From positions 62,001 through 126,000 of the forward strand of contig PHBH01000017.1 of NCBI GenBank assembly GCA_002840535.1: a stretch of DNA of 64,000 nucleotides. Direction: 5' to 3'. Origin of the DNA: Deltaproteobacteria bacterium HGW-Deltaproteobacteria-15. GTDB lineage: Bacteria > Desulfobacterota > DSM-4660 > Desulfatiglandales > HGW-15. Position 1 is the first letter of the stretch, and the number at the start of each line of letters is the position of its first letter. Below the pieces are notes generated by a model. The model had not been told where the DNA came from. It saw nothing but the letters and a program-made list of their open reading frames with translations, and ran no database searches. Positions 16,108 through 24,631 of the stretch are shown here, piece by piece. Position numbers and translations under genes: made by a program.

Positions 16108-16596
16108 ACCTCCCAACTTGATGATCATGGTTCTCTCGCAATCGTCCATGTCACAGTACTGGAAATCCAGTTTGAGATAGAGCCTTATAGCCACGAAGTT
16201 GGTAACGGACACGGTCAGCCAGACCGATCTGAATCCCAGTGTTTTGGCCCTCTCCAGGGTCGCACCAGCCAATTCCGTCCCAATCCCCAGGTTCCTGAAG
16301 TCCTGGTGGACGAAAATCACGAACTCGGCGGATCGTCCTTGGAGATCCGGGATCAGGGCAGCATGCCCGATGAGCCTTTCATCCGTCCATGCCGCGATGT
16401 TTTCTCCTATCGCCAGAAGCCCTCTTGCCCATTCGGTGCAGACCTCGTGATCTTCCGGGGGCAAGCCCTGGGATGCAGGTCTCGGTAAGAAGAGAGCGTA
16501 CATGTCCATCAGGGGGGCAAGGTCATGGGGCTGACACATGCGGATTTCGTATTTCCCTCCCGACCTGTCAATCAGGTTGATTCTCCTGCATTCCAC
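16105..16596 (-). CDS. GNAT family N-acetyltransferase
   Basis: A 163-residue GNAT-fold protein. Seen: IRMCQPHDLAPLMDMY at the start, LIGHAALIPDL, AEFVIFVHQDFRNLGIGTELAGA (acetyl-CoA pyrophosphate loop, residues about 91-113), and VTNFVAIRLYLKLDFQ near the end. The substrate is unknown. It follows the MoxR gene by 9 nt on the same strand. The stop codon TGA lies inside the arm of repeat A3 (TGAACCGCC), with few or no repeat-coded residues added. Confidence 0.85.
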   Translation of the reverse strand: MECRRINLIDRSGGKYEIRMCQPHDLAPLMDMYALFLPRPASQGLPPEDHEVCTEWARGLLAIGENIAAWTDERLIGHAALIPDLQGRSAEFVIFVHQDFRNLGIGTELAGATLERAKTLGFRSVWLTVSVTNFVAIRLYLKLDFQYCDMDDCERTMIIKLGG

Positions 16597-16605
16597 AACA
16601 ATTCC

Positions 16606-17589
16606 TCACTCCACCGGAACAGGAACGGTCGAAAGGATCTCCTCTATGATCTGCTCTGCGGATCGGCCCTTGAGGACCGCTTCCGTTCTGGTAATCGTTC
16701 GATGGGACAGCACGGGGCCGGCCAGATATTTCACATCATCGGGAATGACGTAATTCCTGCCCTGGATGGCGGCGAAGGCCTGAGATGCAGCCTGGAGACC
16801 CAGGGCAGCGCGGGGGCTGGCGCCCAGCTTCATTTCAGAATGCTCCCGTGTTGCTCTCGTCACAGCCACAATGTACTCCCGGACGGATGTCTCGACATAT
16901 ACCTTTCTGCATAAGTGCTGAAGATCAAGAAGGTCCTGTGAGCTGAGCACACACGGAAGATCTTCAAGCGGACTCTCCTGCTGGAACCTTGAGAGAACGG
17001 AAGCCTCTTCCTGGGGGGAAGGATAGCCCAACTCGATCTTGAGCAGAAAGCGGTCGAGCTGCGCTTCGGGCAAGGGAAAAGTTCCCTCCAGTTCAATCGG
17101 ATTCTGGGTGGCGAGGAGCATGAACGGGCGGGGGAGCTGTACGGTTTCAAGGTCCACCGTCACCTGTTGCTCCTGCATGCACTCGAGAAGGCACGACTGG
17201 GTCCTTGGCATGGCGCGATTGATCTCGTCCACAAGCACGATATTGGAGGCAATCGGCCCCTGGCGGAATTCGAATTCCGAGGTCTTCTGGTTGAAGAAGC
17301 TGATGCCGACAACGTCGGAAGGCAGGAGATCGGGAGTGCACTGTATTCTTCTGAAGGAACAGTCAAGGGACTTTGCAGCGGCCTTGGCCAGAAGTGTTTT
17401 CCCGACCCCCGGGACATCCTCGAGGAGAACGTGACCCTCGGTAAGCAGCGATACGAATAGCAGCTCCATGGTTTTTCTTTTTCCGACAATAACCCTGGCT
17501 ACATTGGAAAGAAATGTTTCCGCCGCCTCTTTGGTACGCGAAACGTCCGGTTGTTCAGGTTCTTCTATTTTGTGCACATCGACTTTCAT
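16606..17589 (-). CDS. MoxR-type AAA+ ATPase
   Basis: A 327-residue MoxR-family ATPase. Walker A is EDVPGVGKTLLAKA, Walker B NIVLVDEINRAMPRTQ, followed by an ATQNPIELEGTFPLPEAQLDRF sensor segment and the C-terminal lid domain (SPRAALGLQAASQAFA). Start ATG at 17589 has GAGGGA about 8 nt upstream; a TTG at 17604 would add 5 residues. MoxR ATPases act as chaperones for cofactor insertion or complex assembly and typically pair with DUF58 proteins. Here DUF58 and DUF4129 genes lie upstream on the same strand, but repeat A4 separates them. Confidence 0.93.
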   Translation of the reverse strand: MKVDVHKIEEPEQPDVSRTKEAAETFLSNVARVIVGKRKTMELLFVSLLTEGHVLLEDVPGVGKTLLAKAAAKSLDCSFRRIQCTPDLLPSDVVGISFFNQKTSEFEFRQGPIASNIVLVDEINRAMPRTQSCLLECMQEQQVTVDLETVQLPRPFMLLATQNPIELEGTFPLPEAQLDRFLLKIELGYPSPQEEASVLSRFQQESPLEDLPCVLSSQDLLDLQHLCRKVYVETSVREYIVAVTRATREHSEMKLGASPRAALGLQAASQAFAAIQGRNYVIPDDVKYLAGPVLSHRTITRTEAVLKGRSAEQIIEEILSTVPVPVE

Positions 17590-17621
17590 TTCAGCTTCCC
17601 TCAATTCTTAAAGTGAATATC

Positions 17622-17747
17622 GGAACCGCGAAGGCGCGAAGTTCGCGAAGAAGAGCGCAAAGATTTGTTTTTTCACCTGCCGGAAACTTCCGGCAGGTGA
17701 AAAAACAAATGTCTTACCCTTGGCGTACTTAGCGTACTTGGCGGTTC
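17622..17747 (+). repeat. Repeat family A, copy A4, inside the DUF4129-MoxR operon
   Basis: Arms GGAACCGCGAAGGCGCGAAG and CTTAGCGTACTTGGCGGTTCA enclose a perfect 23-bp hairpin (17663-17685 with 17688-17710, loop AC) using the same CACCTGCCGG stem as A1 and A5. On the minus strand the arm encodes the final residues LNRQVR and the TAA stop of the DUF4129 gene. Confidence 0.9.
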
Positions 17748-19150
17748 AAAGATTTTCCTCTTTTTCGTCTCAGTGCTTTCCAGCTCGCAACTATCCGCTC
17801 AATCGTGCCCGGGGGCGGCAAGGCTTTGCTATAACGCGCCTCAATGTAGCCTGATGTAATCAGGGAAAACTCATCGTAACCACCTGGGAGTTTCTTCGCA
17901 AGAAGATCCAGGTACTCTCCAGGAGTTTGGGCTCTCGGTCGAGGAACCCCTTTCCTGGACGCCCATCGCAGAAGCTGCTTATAAACAGATCGGACAGATA
18001 CGTTCTCAGGAGAAGCGATCCTTCGGATTCTTTTCAGCCCGAACAGTCCCAGGAACATTGAGAAAAGCCGATCCATATTCCTGACCACAGCCTTGAGCAG
18101 GGCGATGAGATCTTCCCTGAATGCGCCCGAGAGGGTCTCTACCTCCATGCCGTTGGAAAGGGAAACCCTTTGAAGCAGCCATTTGATGAGAGAGGATGAG
18201 AGACTCCACATGGCGGCCAGGAAGAGGCAGATCCATATGCCGGAAACGATCATGCTTGCCACCCGGCGGACGCTCTCCGGGATTCGAAACATCCTGGCAA
18301 TGAATGAAGGATCCCTGTCTGCGCCGGAGGAGGGAGGTAACGGGAGATCGAACTTTGAGGGTTCGGGGTCTGGAAAAAAACTCATGAGGAATGCGATAAT
18401 CCTGGCAATCACTCTGCCGACAAATCTTGCGGCAGCCTCCACCAGGGACAGAATCTGATTCATCAAATCCGGTTTCATTATGGAAGCAACGATCAGACCG
18501 GCGATCAGGACGAGGCAGACAGCGCATACGATGATCGCAAACCATCGCGCCTTTCGACCCGTCAAACTCCATCCTGAACCGGCCTGCAGGAGATTCGCAG
18601 GCAATCCGGTCAATGCGAAGAAAAAGAAGATCATGGTGATCGGGACAAGTCCATCGAGATCGAGTTTCCACTGGGAAGCCAGAAAGAAAACGATCAGGAG
18701 CATGAATGTCCCGAATTGGAATTCACTCAGGATGACCGAACCATCTCCGGCAATTCGTGCAAGACGTTTTCCGCACCCCCAAAGAACACCGCTGCCTGCA
18801 AGGGTCAGGAATTCCCACGTCGGGAATGAGGCCAGGGAGAAAACCCTTCGCACAAGGCTGGAAATCCAGGATAGTTGAAATCCGAAGCCTTCATTCGAGA
18901 GAAACCCGGCAAACAGGACCGCACAAACGAGCCATACAAACCAGCTGATCACGTGGCTAATCAGGGGATTTCCCTTTCCAATTAACCGGTGAAACCCGAA
19001 CGCGGCCAGGTAAAAGAGAAAGAGGGCAGGGATGAAGAGGCATTGATCGCAAGCCCTGTGATGAGCGAGGAGAAGGATGGCGTAAAGCCAGCAGATTTCC
19101 ATCCCGGCGACCGACAGGATCCTGAAAGGAGTATGACGTATCGGTGTCAT
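17729..19150 (-). CDS. Multi-pass membrane protein with C-terminal DUF4129 domain
   Basis: A 473-residue protein. The first 240 residues hold about six or seven hydrophobic segments; another segment lies near 300-320. The C-terminal about 75 residues (VYKQLLRWASRKGVPRPRAQTPGEYLD through YIEARYSKALPPPG) form a DUF4129 domain. In the usual MoxR-DUF58-TgpA cluster the third protein has a transglutaminase core between the membrane part and DUF4129. No such Cys-His-Asp core is visible here, so it looks like a core-less variant. It starts 6 nt after the DUF58 stop. The last 6 residues come from repeat A4. Confidence 0.75.
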   Translation of the reverse strand: MTPIRHTPFRILSVAGMEICWLYAILLLAHHRACDQCLFIPALFLFYLAAFGFHRLIGKGNPLISHVISWFVWLVCAVLFAGFLSNEGFGFQLSWISSLVRRVFSLASFPTWEFLTLAGSGVLWGCGKRLARIAGDGSVILSEFQFGTFMLLIVFFLASQWKLDLDGLVPITMIFFFFALTGLPANLLQAGSGWSLTGRKARWFAIIVCAVCLVLIAGLIVASIMKPDLMNQILSLVEAAARFVGRVIARIIAFLMSFFPDPEPSKFDLPLPPSSGADRDPSFIARMFRIPESVRRVASMIVSGIWICLFLAAMWSLSSSLIKWLLQRVSLSNGMEVETLSGAFREDLIALLKAVVRNMDRLFSMFLGLFGLKRIRRIASPENVSVRSVYKQLLRWASRKGVPRPRAQTPGEYLDLLAKKLPGGYDEFSLITSGYIEARYSKALPPPGTIERIVASWKALRRKRGKSLNRQVR

Positions 19151-19156
19151 ATCTGC

Positions 19157-20425
19157 TCAGATCCTCCGGAGGTCTTCGGCAGTCCTGACATGCTTCCACG
19201 CAATCCCGTCTTCCATGACGAGATTCTCCCGTCCGCCGAAAACAAGGACGAAAAGCCTGTATCCCGAATTCATCAGGTCCGTTGCCAGCGCGGGGAGAGA
19301 CTCGGGCGGTGTGCCGAACAGCAGAATAAGCGTTGTGCCTGCCGACAGGTGCTGCCTCTCCCTTTCCAGAAACCGGTCGAAGGGTTCTCCACAGGAGGAT
19401 GTCACCTTTGCAAGGGCCTCCAGAAGCACAGGGAGCTGTTCCCGGCTTCCGGCAGGAGCCAGGCTCAAGCCATGACCGGAGTCGGCGCATTGTGTGTTCA
19501 CGAAGATCCCCACCGGGGTGGAGTGGGAAACGAGATGTCGTGCTATGGATGCGGCAGCGCTGATCGCAAGCTCAAAAACCTCTTCCGGCAGCCGGCTTGG
19601 TCCATGGAAGCTTTCCACTGAAAGAAAAAGTGCGGTCTTGAAGCTGGTGGTCGCTTCAAAGGTCTTTACCTGCAGCTTTCTGGAACGAGCGCTTGCCTTC
19701 CAGTGGATCCGGCGAAGGCTGTCGCCCGGTCGGTAATCGCGCAATCCGATCGTTCTTGTGGGGTCCTGAATAATGCGGCGTCGGATCTGGTACTCGCCCA
19801 TGGGTTGAAGGGATGGAATTCCCATCTTTTCGACGGGATACAGAGCCGGGTATACGATGATCCGGTTCAGGCAAGGCACATGCATGGAACGGGAGTAGAA
19901 GCCGAAGACATCCCCTGAGGTGAACCGCATCGGCCCGATTGTGTAATACCCGCGCCTTTTGCAGTCCAGGCGAAACTTCCAGCGCATGCTCCTGTACCAG
20001 AGCAAAGCGCCCTCATGGTGAAGGAGACCTTGGCCGGGCAGCGCAGAGGGTTTCAGCGGCAAATCCCCTGAGATCCCTGTGGGAAGTTCCTGCTCAATTT
20101 GAAACCAGGGAAGGGGCAGCGGCTTTCGGTTGGCGACTCTGATTCCGACTTCCGTGGACTCGCCCGGGAAGAACCTTTCTTCCTTCAGGGTTCGAGTACA
20201 GTTGACCCCCTTGGTGGAAAGAGAACTCCAGGCCTTTGCGAGGAGTGCTGCGGAAAGAAAAAGGCTGGTGAGCATGACCATGGGCGCTTGCCCGGCCCAC
20301 GCAGCGACCAGAAGAATACCCAGCAACGCAAGCAGCCCTGGTTTCTGAAGAAGGTATCCGGCTGCACGGGAAGAGATGTTCTTTCTCTCACCCTGGCCGG
20401 TGGGTGCGTTCGGAGAGGGATCCAT
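19157..20425 (-). CDS. DUF58 domain protein
   Basis: A 422-residue protein. Two adjacent hydrophobic segments near residues 28-66 anchor it. A beta-rich stretch follows, then the DUF58 core around residues 225-260 (IGLRDYRPGDSLRRIHWKASARS) and a von Willebrand-A-like C-terminal half (TALFLSVESFHG, TLILLFGTPPESLPA). DUF58 proteins are partners of MoxR ATPases; their molecular role is not settled. First gene of the DUF58-DUF4129-(repeat)-MoxR-GNAT block. Confidence 0.9.
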   Translation of the reverse strand: MDPSPNAPTGQGERKNISSRAAGYLLQKPGLLALLGILLVAAWAGQAPMVMLTSLFLSAALLAKAWSSLSTKGVNCTRTLKEERFFPGESTEVGIRVANRKPLPLPWFQIEQELPTGISGDLPLKPSALPGQGLLHHEGALLWYRSMRWKFRLDCKRRGYYTIGPMRFTSGDVFGFYSRSMHVPCLNRIIVYPALYPVEKMGIPSLQPMGEYQIRRRIIQDPTRTIGLRDYRPGDSLRRIHWKASARSRKLQVKTFEATTSFKTALFLSVESFHGPSRLPEEVFELAISAAASIARHLVSHSTPVGIFVNTQCADSGHGLSLAPAGSREQLPVLLEALAKVTSSCGEPFDRFLERERQHLSAGTTLILLFGTPPESLPALATDLMNSGYRLFVLVFGGRENLVMEDGIAWKHVRTAEDLRRI

Positions 20426-20497
20426 TGATTTGCCCGGTCAGGGGCAGGAAAAACTTCCCGGCTTCCTGGCCGCCTTATGACCTCGAATAACAGATGT

Positions 20498-20620
20498 CGC
20501 AGGTTGCTCAAAAACGTCCAGATGCAAGGCGCCCAAAATCTCGAGGAGTGAGGCGTACACGGCAGTACGTCGCAACGACGAGGGATGAGGCCGCAGATGG
20601 GCGTTTTTCAGCAATCTGCG
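20498..20620. repeat. Inverted repeat D (about 123 bp)
   Basis: Ends CGCAGGTTGCTCAAAAACG and GCGTTTTTCAGCAATCTGCG are imperfect inverted copies; between them lies GAGGAGTGAGGCGTAC and AGTACGTCGCAACGACGAG, which can also pair. I recall similar sequences as dispersed repeats in other deltaproteobacteria, but cannot confirm this here. The right end abuts the stop codon of the CheX-like gene. Single copy in this window. Confidence 0.75.
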
Positions 20621-21082
20621 CTATTCCTCGAAGGAGACCTCGATCGTAAACTCGCCCTTCGCGGTTTGGAAAGGAATGGCGATAACCGGATAGGTTGTTA
20701 TATGAGACAGGCTGTGGTCTTTCCCCATGATCACCGTGGGTATAGCCGCAGAAAGAGAGAGGCCGTCCTCCTCCAATTTCCTTCTCGCCTGGCCGGAGAT
20801 CATATTGCTGATTTCTCCCACAGCATCTCTGATCTCCTCATTCATTTCCTTCATTTCCTCTCCGAACATTCCTGAAACAATGGAGAGAATGCAGGGTTCC
20901 GAAAAGCTGACGGATACGGTTCCACGCATCCTGCCCGTGAGACCGATAACGCCGGTGACATCCCCACGGGCGATCTTATCCCTTTTGATAAAAGGCTTGC
21001 CCGCTTTGGTTTCTATATGAGCCGTAGTGTCCAGAACATGAACGGTCGCTGCAATAAAAGGATTGATATATTTGACATCCAT
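20621..21082 (-). CDS. CheX-like chemotaxis phosphatase
   Basis: A 153-residue CheC/CheX-fold protein. The phosphatase motif D-x3-E-x2-N-x(about 21)-P is present (DAVGEISNMISGQARRK, then AAIPTV). Start MDVKYINPFIAATVHVL is typical of CheX. CheX dephosphorylates CheY-P or other receiver domains. No chemotaxis genes adjoin it. GGAGG lies about 16 nt upstream of the ATG, somewhat far. A stand-alone regulator of a receiver protein is likely. Confidence 0.88.
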   Translation of the reverse strand: MDVKYINPFIAATVHVLDTTAHIETKAGKPFIKRDKIARGDVTGVIGLTGRMRGTVSVSFSEPCILSIVSGMFGEEMKEMNEEIRDAVGEISNMISGQARRKLEEDGLSLSAAIPTVIMGKDHSLSHITTYPVIAIPFQTAKGEFTIEVSFEE

Positions 21083-21267
21083 TTGTCGTCTGTTTCAAAC
21101 CTCCGTGGATCGAGAGCAGTTTCAGAACTGGGACAATAGTGTCTTTCAGCTTGATTTCAACGGAATTATTGTCCTTCCGCATCTGGAAATCAAGTTTTCT
21201 TTTGGCGCAGCCGGGGTGTCAAGCCGAGATGGTAATTCCGACCAATGCAACGTATAATGCTAGTCTT

Positions 21268-21396
21268 GAACCGCCAGGACGCCAAGTACGCCAAGGGTAA
21301 GGCATTTGTTTTTTCACCTGCCGGAAACCCCCCGGCAGGTGAAAAAACAAATCTTTCGGTTTCTTTTCTTCGCGCACTTTGCGTCTTCGCGGTTCA
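21268..21396 (+). repeat. Repeat family A, copy A5, upstream of the CaiB-like gene
   Basis: Arms TTGAACCGCCAGGACGCCAAG and TGCGTCTTCGCGGTTCA flank a perfect 21-bp hairpin (21304-21324 with 21332-21352) with the CACCTGCCGG stem. The whole element happens to be open in the frame of the downstream gene, so automated annotation may wrongly extend that gene into it by about 59 codons. Confidence 0.9.
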
Positions 21397-21421
21397 ATCT
21401 CTCGGCATGGAGGAGCACTGG

Positions 21422-22564
21422 ATGAGACCCCTGGAAGGAATCACGGTGGTTGAGCTGGCGGGGCTTGCACCTTCGCCCTACTGCGGAATGATCCTGGCGG
21501 ATTTTGGGGCCGAGGTGGTTATTGTGGATCGTCTTTCCTCGGCACAAACCGAGATCCCCAACCTGATGGCGTGGAATCCCCTCGATCGCGGGAAAAAGGC
21601 CATAGGATTGGATCTGAAAAACGAGGAAGGAAGGAAGATCCTTGAAAAAATGATCCGGAAATCGGATGTGCTGCTCGAACCGTATCGGCCCGGGGTTATG
21701 GAGAAGCTCGGGTTCGGACCTGCGCATGCGCTTGAGATGAACCCGGGTCTGATTTACGCCCGTCTGACCGGATGGGGGCAGCATGGCCCTTTTGCGTCGC
21801 GTGCCGGTCATGACATCAACTATATCGCTCTTGCCGGGGCTCTTTCCCTCTTCAGGCGAAAGGGGGAACGCCCCCTCCCTCCCTGTAATATGCTGGGGGA
21901 TTTTGCCGGTGGGGGAATGCTTTGTGCCCTGGGTATTCTGTTGGCGCTTCTCGAGAGACAGAAATCCGGAAAAGGACAGGTGGTGGATGCGGCAATGGTG
22001 GATGGAGCATCCCATATTGCCATGTTCTTCTATGGACTGATGGCAAATCATCTTATGACCATGGACATCGGCACCAACATGCTGGATGGTGGCGCCCATT
22101 TTTATCAAACATACGAGACTCGGGACGGGAAGTATGTTGCCGTAGGCGCCCTAGAGGGCAAGTTTTACCGGAGGCTCCTTTCCGGACTGGGACTTGACCC
22201 CTCCACGATTCCTCATCAATATGATTTCAGTGCCTGGCCCGAAATGACTGCACGCTTTTCGGAGATCTTCAAAGGGAAGACACGAGACGAGTGGATGGCG
22301 ATTTTCGAAGAAGCCGACGCTTGTGTGGCGCCCGTTCTTGAACTCGATGAAGTAGCCCTTCATGCCCATAACCGCGCGAGGGGGCTCTTGAACAATGCGG
22401 ACGGATTTCAACAACCAGGGCCGGCTCCGAGGCTTTCCAGAACACCAGGCGCGGTTGGGGGGGCATGCTGCAGAAAAGGGCAACATACGAGAGAGGTCCT
22501 GAGGGAGCTCGATTACTCGGAAGAGGAGATTGAGGCGTTATTCGAGAGAGGGGTGGCGGAATAG
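21422..22564 (+). CDS. CaiB/BaiF (alpha-methylacyl-CoA racemase-like) protein
   Basis: A 380-residue class III CoA-transferase fold protein. Start ATG 21422 follows GGAGGAG at 21409-21415, a near-ideal site; upstream in-frame codons lie in repeat A5. ILADFGAEVVIVDR is the CoA-binding loop. GHDINYIALAGALS and NMLGDFAGGGM carry the His and Asp found in alpha-methylacyl-CoA racemases, favouring racemase over transferase. GAHFYQTYETRDGKYVAVGALE and KTRDEWMAIF are further family signatures. Such racemases interconvert (R)- and (S)-2-methylacyl-CoA. Cellular substrate unknown. Confidence 0.85.
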   Translation: MRPLEGITVVELAGLAPSPYCGMILADFGAEVVIVDRLSSAQTEIPNLMAWNPLDRGKKAIGLDLKNEEGRKILEKMIRKSDVLLEPYRPGVMEKLGFGPAHALEMNPGLIYARLTGWGQHGPFASRAGHDINYIALAGALSLFRRKGERPLPPCNMLGDFAGGGMLCALGILLALLERQKSGKGQVVDAAMVDGASHIAMFFYGLMANHLMTMDIGTNMLDGGAHFYQTYETRDGKYVAVGALEGKFYRRLLSGLGLDPSTIPHQYDFSAWPEMTARFSEIFKGKTRDEWMAIFEEADACVAPVLELDEVALHAHNRARGLLNNADGFQQPGPAPRLSRTPGAVGGACCRKGQHTREVLRELDYSEEEIEALFERGVAE

Positions 22565-22578
22565 CAGGAAAGGAGAAT

Positions 22579-22858
22579 GAACCGCGAAGACGCGAAGGAC
22601 GCAAAGAGTAAACATTTTGTTTTTTGATCTGCCGCCAAAAGATGCGGCAGATCAAAAAGCAAAATACCACCTTCAAAGCATATGTTATGGATCAGCCCGT
22701 TTCTTACACTTTACGGGCTCGTCATGAACACCGGCGTGAGAACACTGCTGCCCGCACCAGCGATGAACCCATTTGGCTTTTCAGGTGCGGAGATGCCTCC
22801 GCAGCTGAAAAGCCAAATGCTTTGTTCTTCTTCGCGTTCTTAGCGCCTTCGCGGTTCA
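22579..22858 (+). repeat. Repeat family A, composite copy A6 with two hairpins
   Basis: Left arm at 22579 (GAACCGCGAAGACGCGAAG), hairpin 1 (22615-22635 with 22644-22664, one G-T wobble), about 105 nt of other sequence, hairpin 2 (22770-22791 with 22798-22819, one mismatch), and right arm ending GCGGTTCA at 22858. The two stems are unrelated. It fills almost all of the gap between the CaiB-like and radical SAM genes, in the same composite form as A3. Confidence 0.85.
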
Positions 22859-22882
22859 ATTTTTTTAATTTCTTACTTCATT

Positions 22883-24631
22883 ATGAAAATTCTTCTCATA
22901 TATCCTTACTTCATCGAAGAGCGAATCGATGCCGAGGACATCACTTCCCCTCCCATTGGTCTCTACTGGGTTGCAGCCCTGCTTAAAGAACACGGGCATG
23001 ATGTGAAGATCGTGAACCTGCACTCTGCACAGGACAAGGCGGGGGAAATTCGCGCGATCCTGGCCAGCGAGCGGCCACAGGTAGTGGGCTTTTCCATCCT
23101 TCATGCAAACCGGTGGGGAGGAATCGACATTGCGAGAATCGCTAAAGAGGTGGACCCGAATCTTAAAATCGTCTTTGGAGGACCGGGTGCCGCCTTTCTC
23201 TGGAATCACCTGCTCACCCATTTCCCGGAGGTGGATTATGTGGTGATCGGCGAAGGGGAGTACACCTTTCTCCGCCTGCTGCAGCAGATCGAGCAAGATA
23301 ATGTTTCTCCGGAATCCATAGGGGGGATCGCCTTCAGGAAGGAAGGGAGGATCGTCAAGACCGGCAATGGCGAACCGATCCCGGATCTGGACGAGCTGCC
23401 ACTGCCCGCGAGGTATTTCGCTTACCAGCACGTCTCCTCTTCGCGGGGCTGCAATTGGAAGTGCCGGTTCTGCGGTTCACCCGCTCTTTGGAACTGCACT
23501 ACACGGTACCGATCACCAGGCCACTTCGTGGATGAGCTGGAACTGCTTCACAGGAAGGGAATCAACTTCTTCTACATTTCGGACGATACCTTTACGACTA
23601 AAAAGAGCAGGGTTATTGAAATCTGCCGCACCATCATCGAGCGGGATCTCAGGATCACCTGGAACGCCATCAGCCGCGTCGACTCCGTAGATGAAGAGGT
23701 TCTCTACTGGATGAGGATGGCCGGATGCATTCAGATCAGCTATGGAGTGGAGAGCGGTTCTGCGAAGATCAGGGCCGTTCTGAACAAGAAGATCAAGATC
23801 ACCCAGGTGAAGAAGGCATTTGCCCTCACCAGGAGCTACGGAATCCTGCCAAGGGCTTACTTTATCTACGGCTCCCCCGGGGAAACGTCGGAAACAGTCG
23901 AGGAGACCATTAGACTCCTTCATGAGATTCAGCCTCTCGCAGCCATCTTCTATATCCTGGATCTCTTTCCCGGGACCGAGCTCTATGAGCGGATCAGGAG
24001 AAGCGGCCAGGTCACGGATGACATCTGGCTTAACCGTATTGAGGGTCTGTTGTACCTTGAGACCGATCCCCGGCTCAGCGAGCAGGTCGTGCTCGGTTTC
24101 GGCAAGCGGTTGAGGGCGGCCTTTTATGAGAACGTCCACTCCTTTGCCAAATCCATTTCCCTCGTGGATAGAAAAGAGCTCTACCCGAAACACGCGGACT
24201 TCTGCTCCAGACTGGCCTTGACCTTCACTCATGGAGATTACGCCAGGAACGAGATGGTCAGGGACAAAGAAAGAGTGGCGGAACAGCTTTTCAGAAAAGG
24301 GCTGGAGTATGCGCCCGATGAGCGGGCTTATCTGGGGATCGGGATCCTGAAACAGAAAAGAGGGGAACACAGGGGAGCGGTGGAAATCCTCAGGGAGGGA
24401 GTGGCGCACTTCCCCCTCAGCGAGCCTCTTCATATTTGCCTGGGGATCAGCTACATGGCTCTAGGAGAATACGAGAGCGCCATTTCCTGCTTTTCCAAGT
24501 TTCCGGAATCGAACCAGGCAAAATCCTATTTGGACAGATGCCGCAAAGAGTCCGGGAAGGACCCGATGGACGAGGGACGACCGCTCACGCTAGGACGAAG
24601 GACGAAAAAAACTAAACCGCCAAGACGCTAA
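22883..24631 (+). CDS. B12-binding-domain radical SAM protein with TPR-like C-terminus
   Basis: A 582-residue protein. Residues 1-140 are a cobalamin-binding-like Rossmann domain (MKILLIYPYF, SPPIGLYWVAALLKEHGHDV, GGPGAAFLWNHLL, VIGEGE). The radical SAM motif SSSRGCNWKCRFCG (CxxxCxxC) is near residue 190, with YGVESGS and FIYGSPGET downstream. Residues about 440-550 form TPR-like helix pairs (LFRKGLEYAPDERAYLGIGI, AVEILREGVAHFPLSEPLH, ALGEYESAISCFSKFPES). The last about 20 residues (DPMDEGRPLTLGRRTKK and on) are encoded by repeats B7 and A7. Substrate unknown; class B-type methylation or ring chemistry is possible. Confidence 0.85.
   Translation: MKILLIYPYFIEERIDAEDITSPPIGLYWVAALLKEHGHDVKIVNLHSAQDKAGEIRAILASERPQVVGFSILHANRWGGIDIARIAKEVDPNLKIVFGGPGAAFLWNHLLTHFPEVDYVVIGEGEYTFLRLLQQIEQDNVSPESIGGIAFRKEGRIVKTGNGEPIPDLDELPLPARYFAYQHVSSSRGCNWKCRFCGSPALWNCTTRYRSPGHFVDELELLHRKGINFFYISDDTFTTKKSRVIEICRTIIERDLRITWNAISRVDSVDEEVLYWMRMAGCIQISYGVESGSAKIRAVLNKKIKITQVKKAFALTRSYGILPRAYFIYGSPGETSETVEETIRLLHEIQPLAAIFYILDLFPGTELYERIRRSGQVTDDIWLNRIEGLLYLETDPRLSEQVVLGFGKRLRAAFYENVHSFAKSISLVDRKELYPKHADFCSRLALTFTHGDYARNEMVRDKERVAEQLFRKGLEYAPDERAYLGIGILKQKRGEHRGAVEILREGVAHFPLSEPLHICLGISYMALGEYESAISCFSKFPESNQAKSYLDRCRKESGKDPMDEGRPLTLGRRTKKTKPPRR
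24567..24607 (+). repeat. Repeat family B, copy B7 (codes for the radical SAM tail)
   Basis: GATGGACGAGGGACGACCGC, then TCACGCTAGGACGAAGGACG. The TAG here is out of frame, so translation runs on into repeat A7 before stopping. B7 and A7 are adjacent, as B1 and A1 are. Confidence 0.8.

Noticed and set aside
21245..21421. N-terminal extension of the CaiB-like protein
   Set aside because: It is repeat A5 read in an open frame; a strong GGAGGAG site precedes the ATG at 21422.
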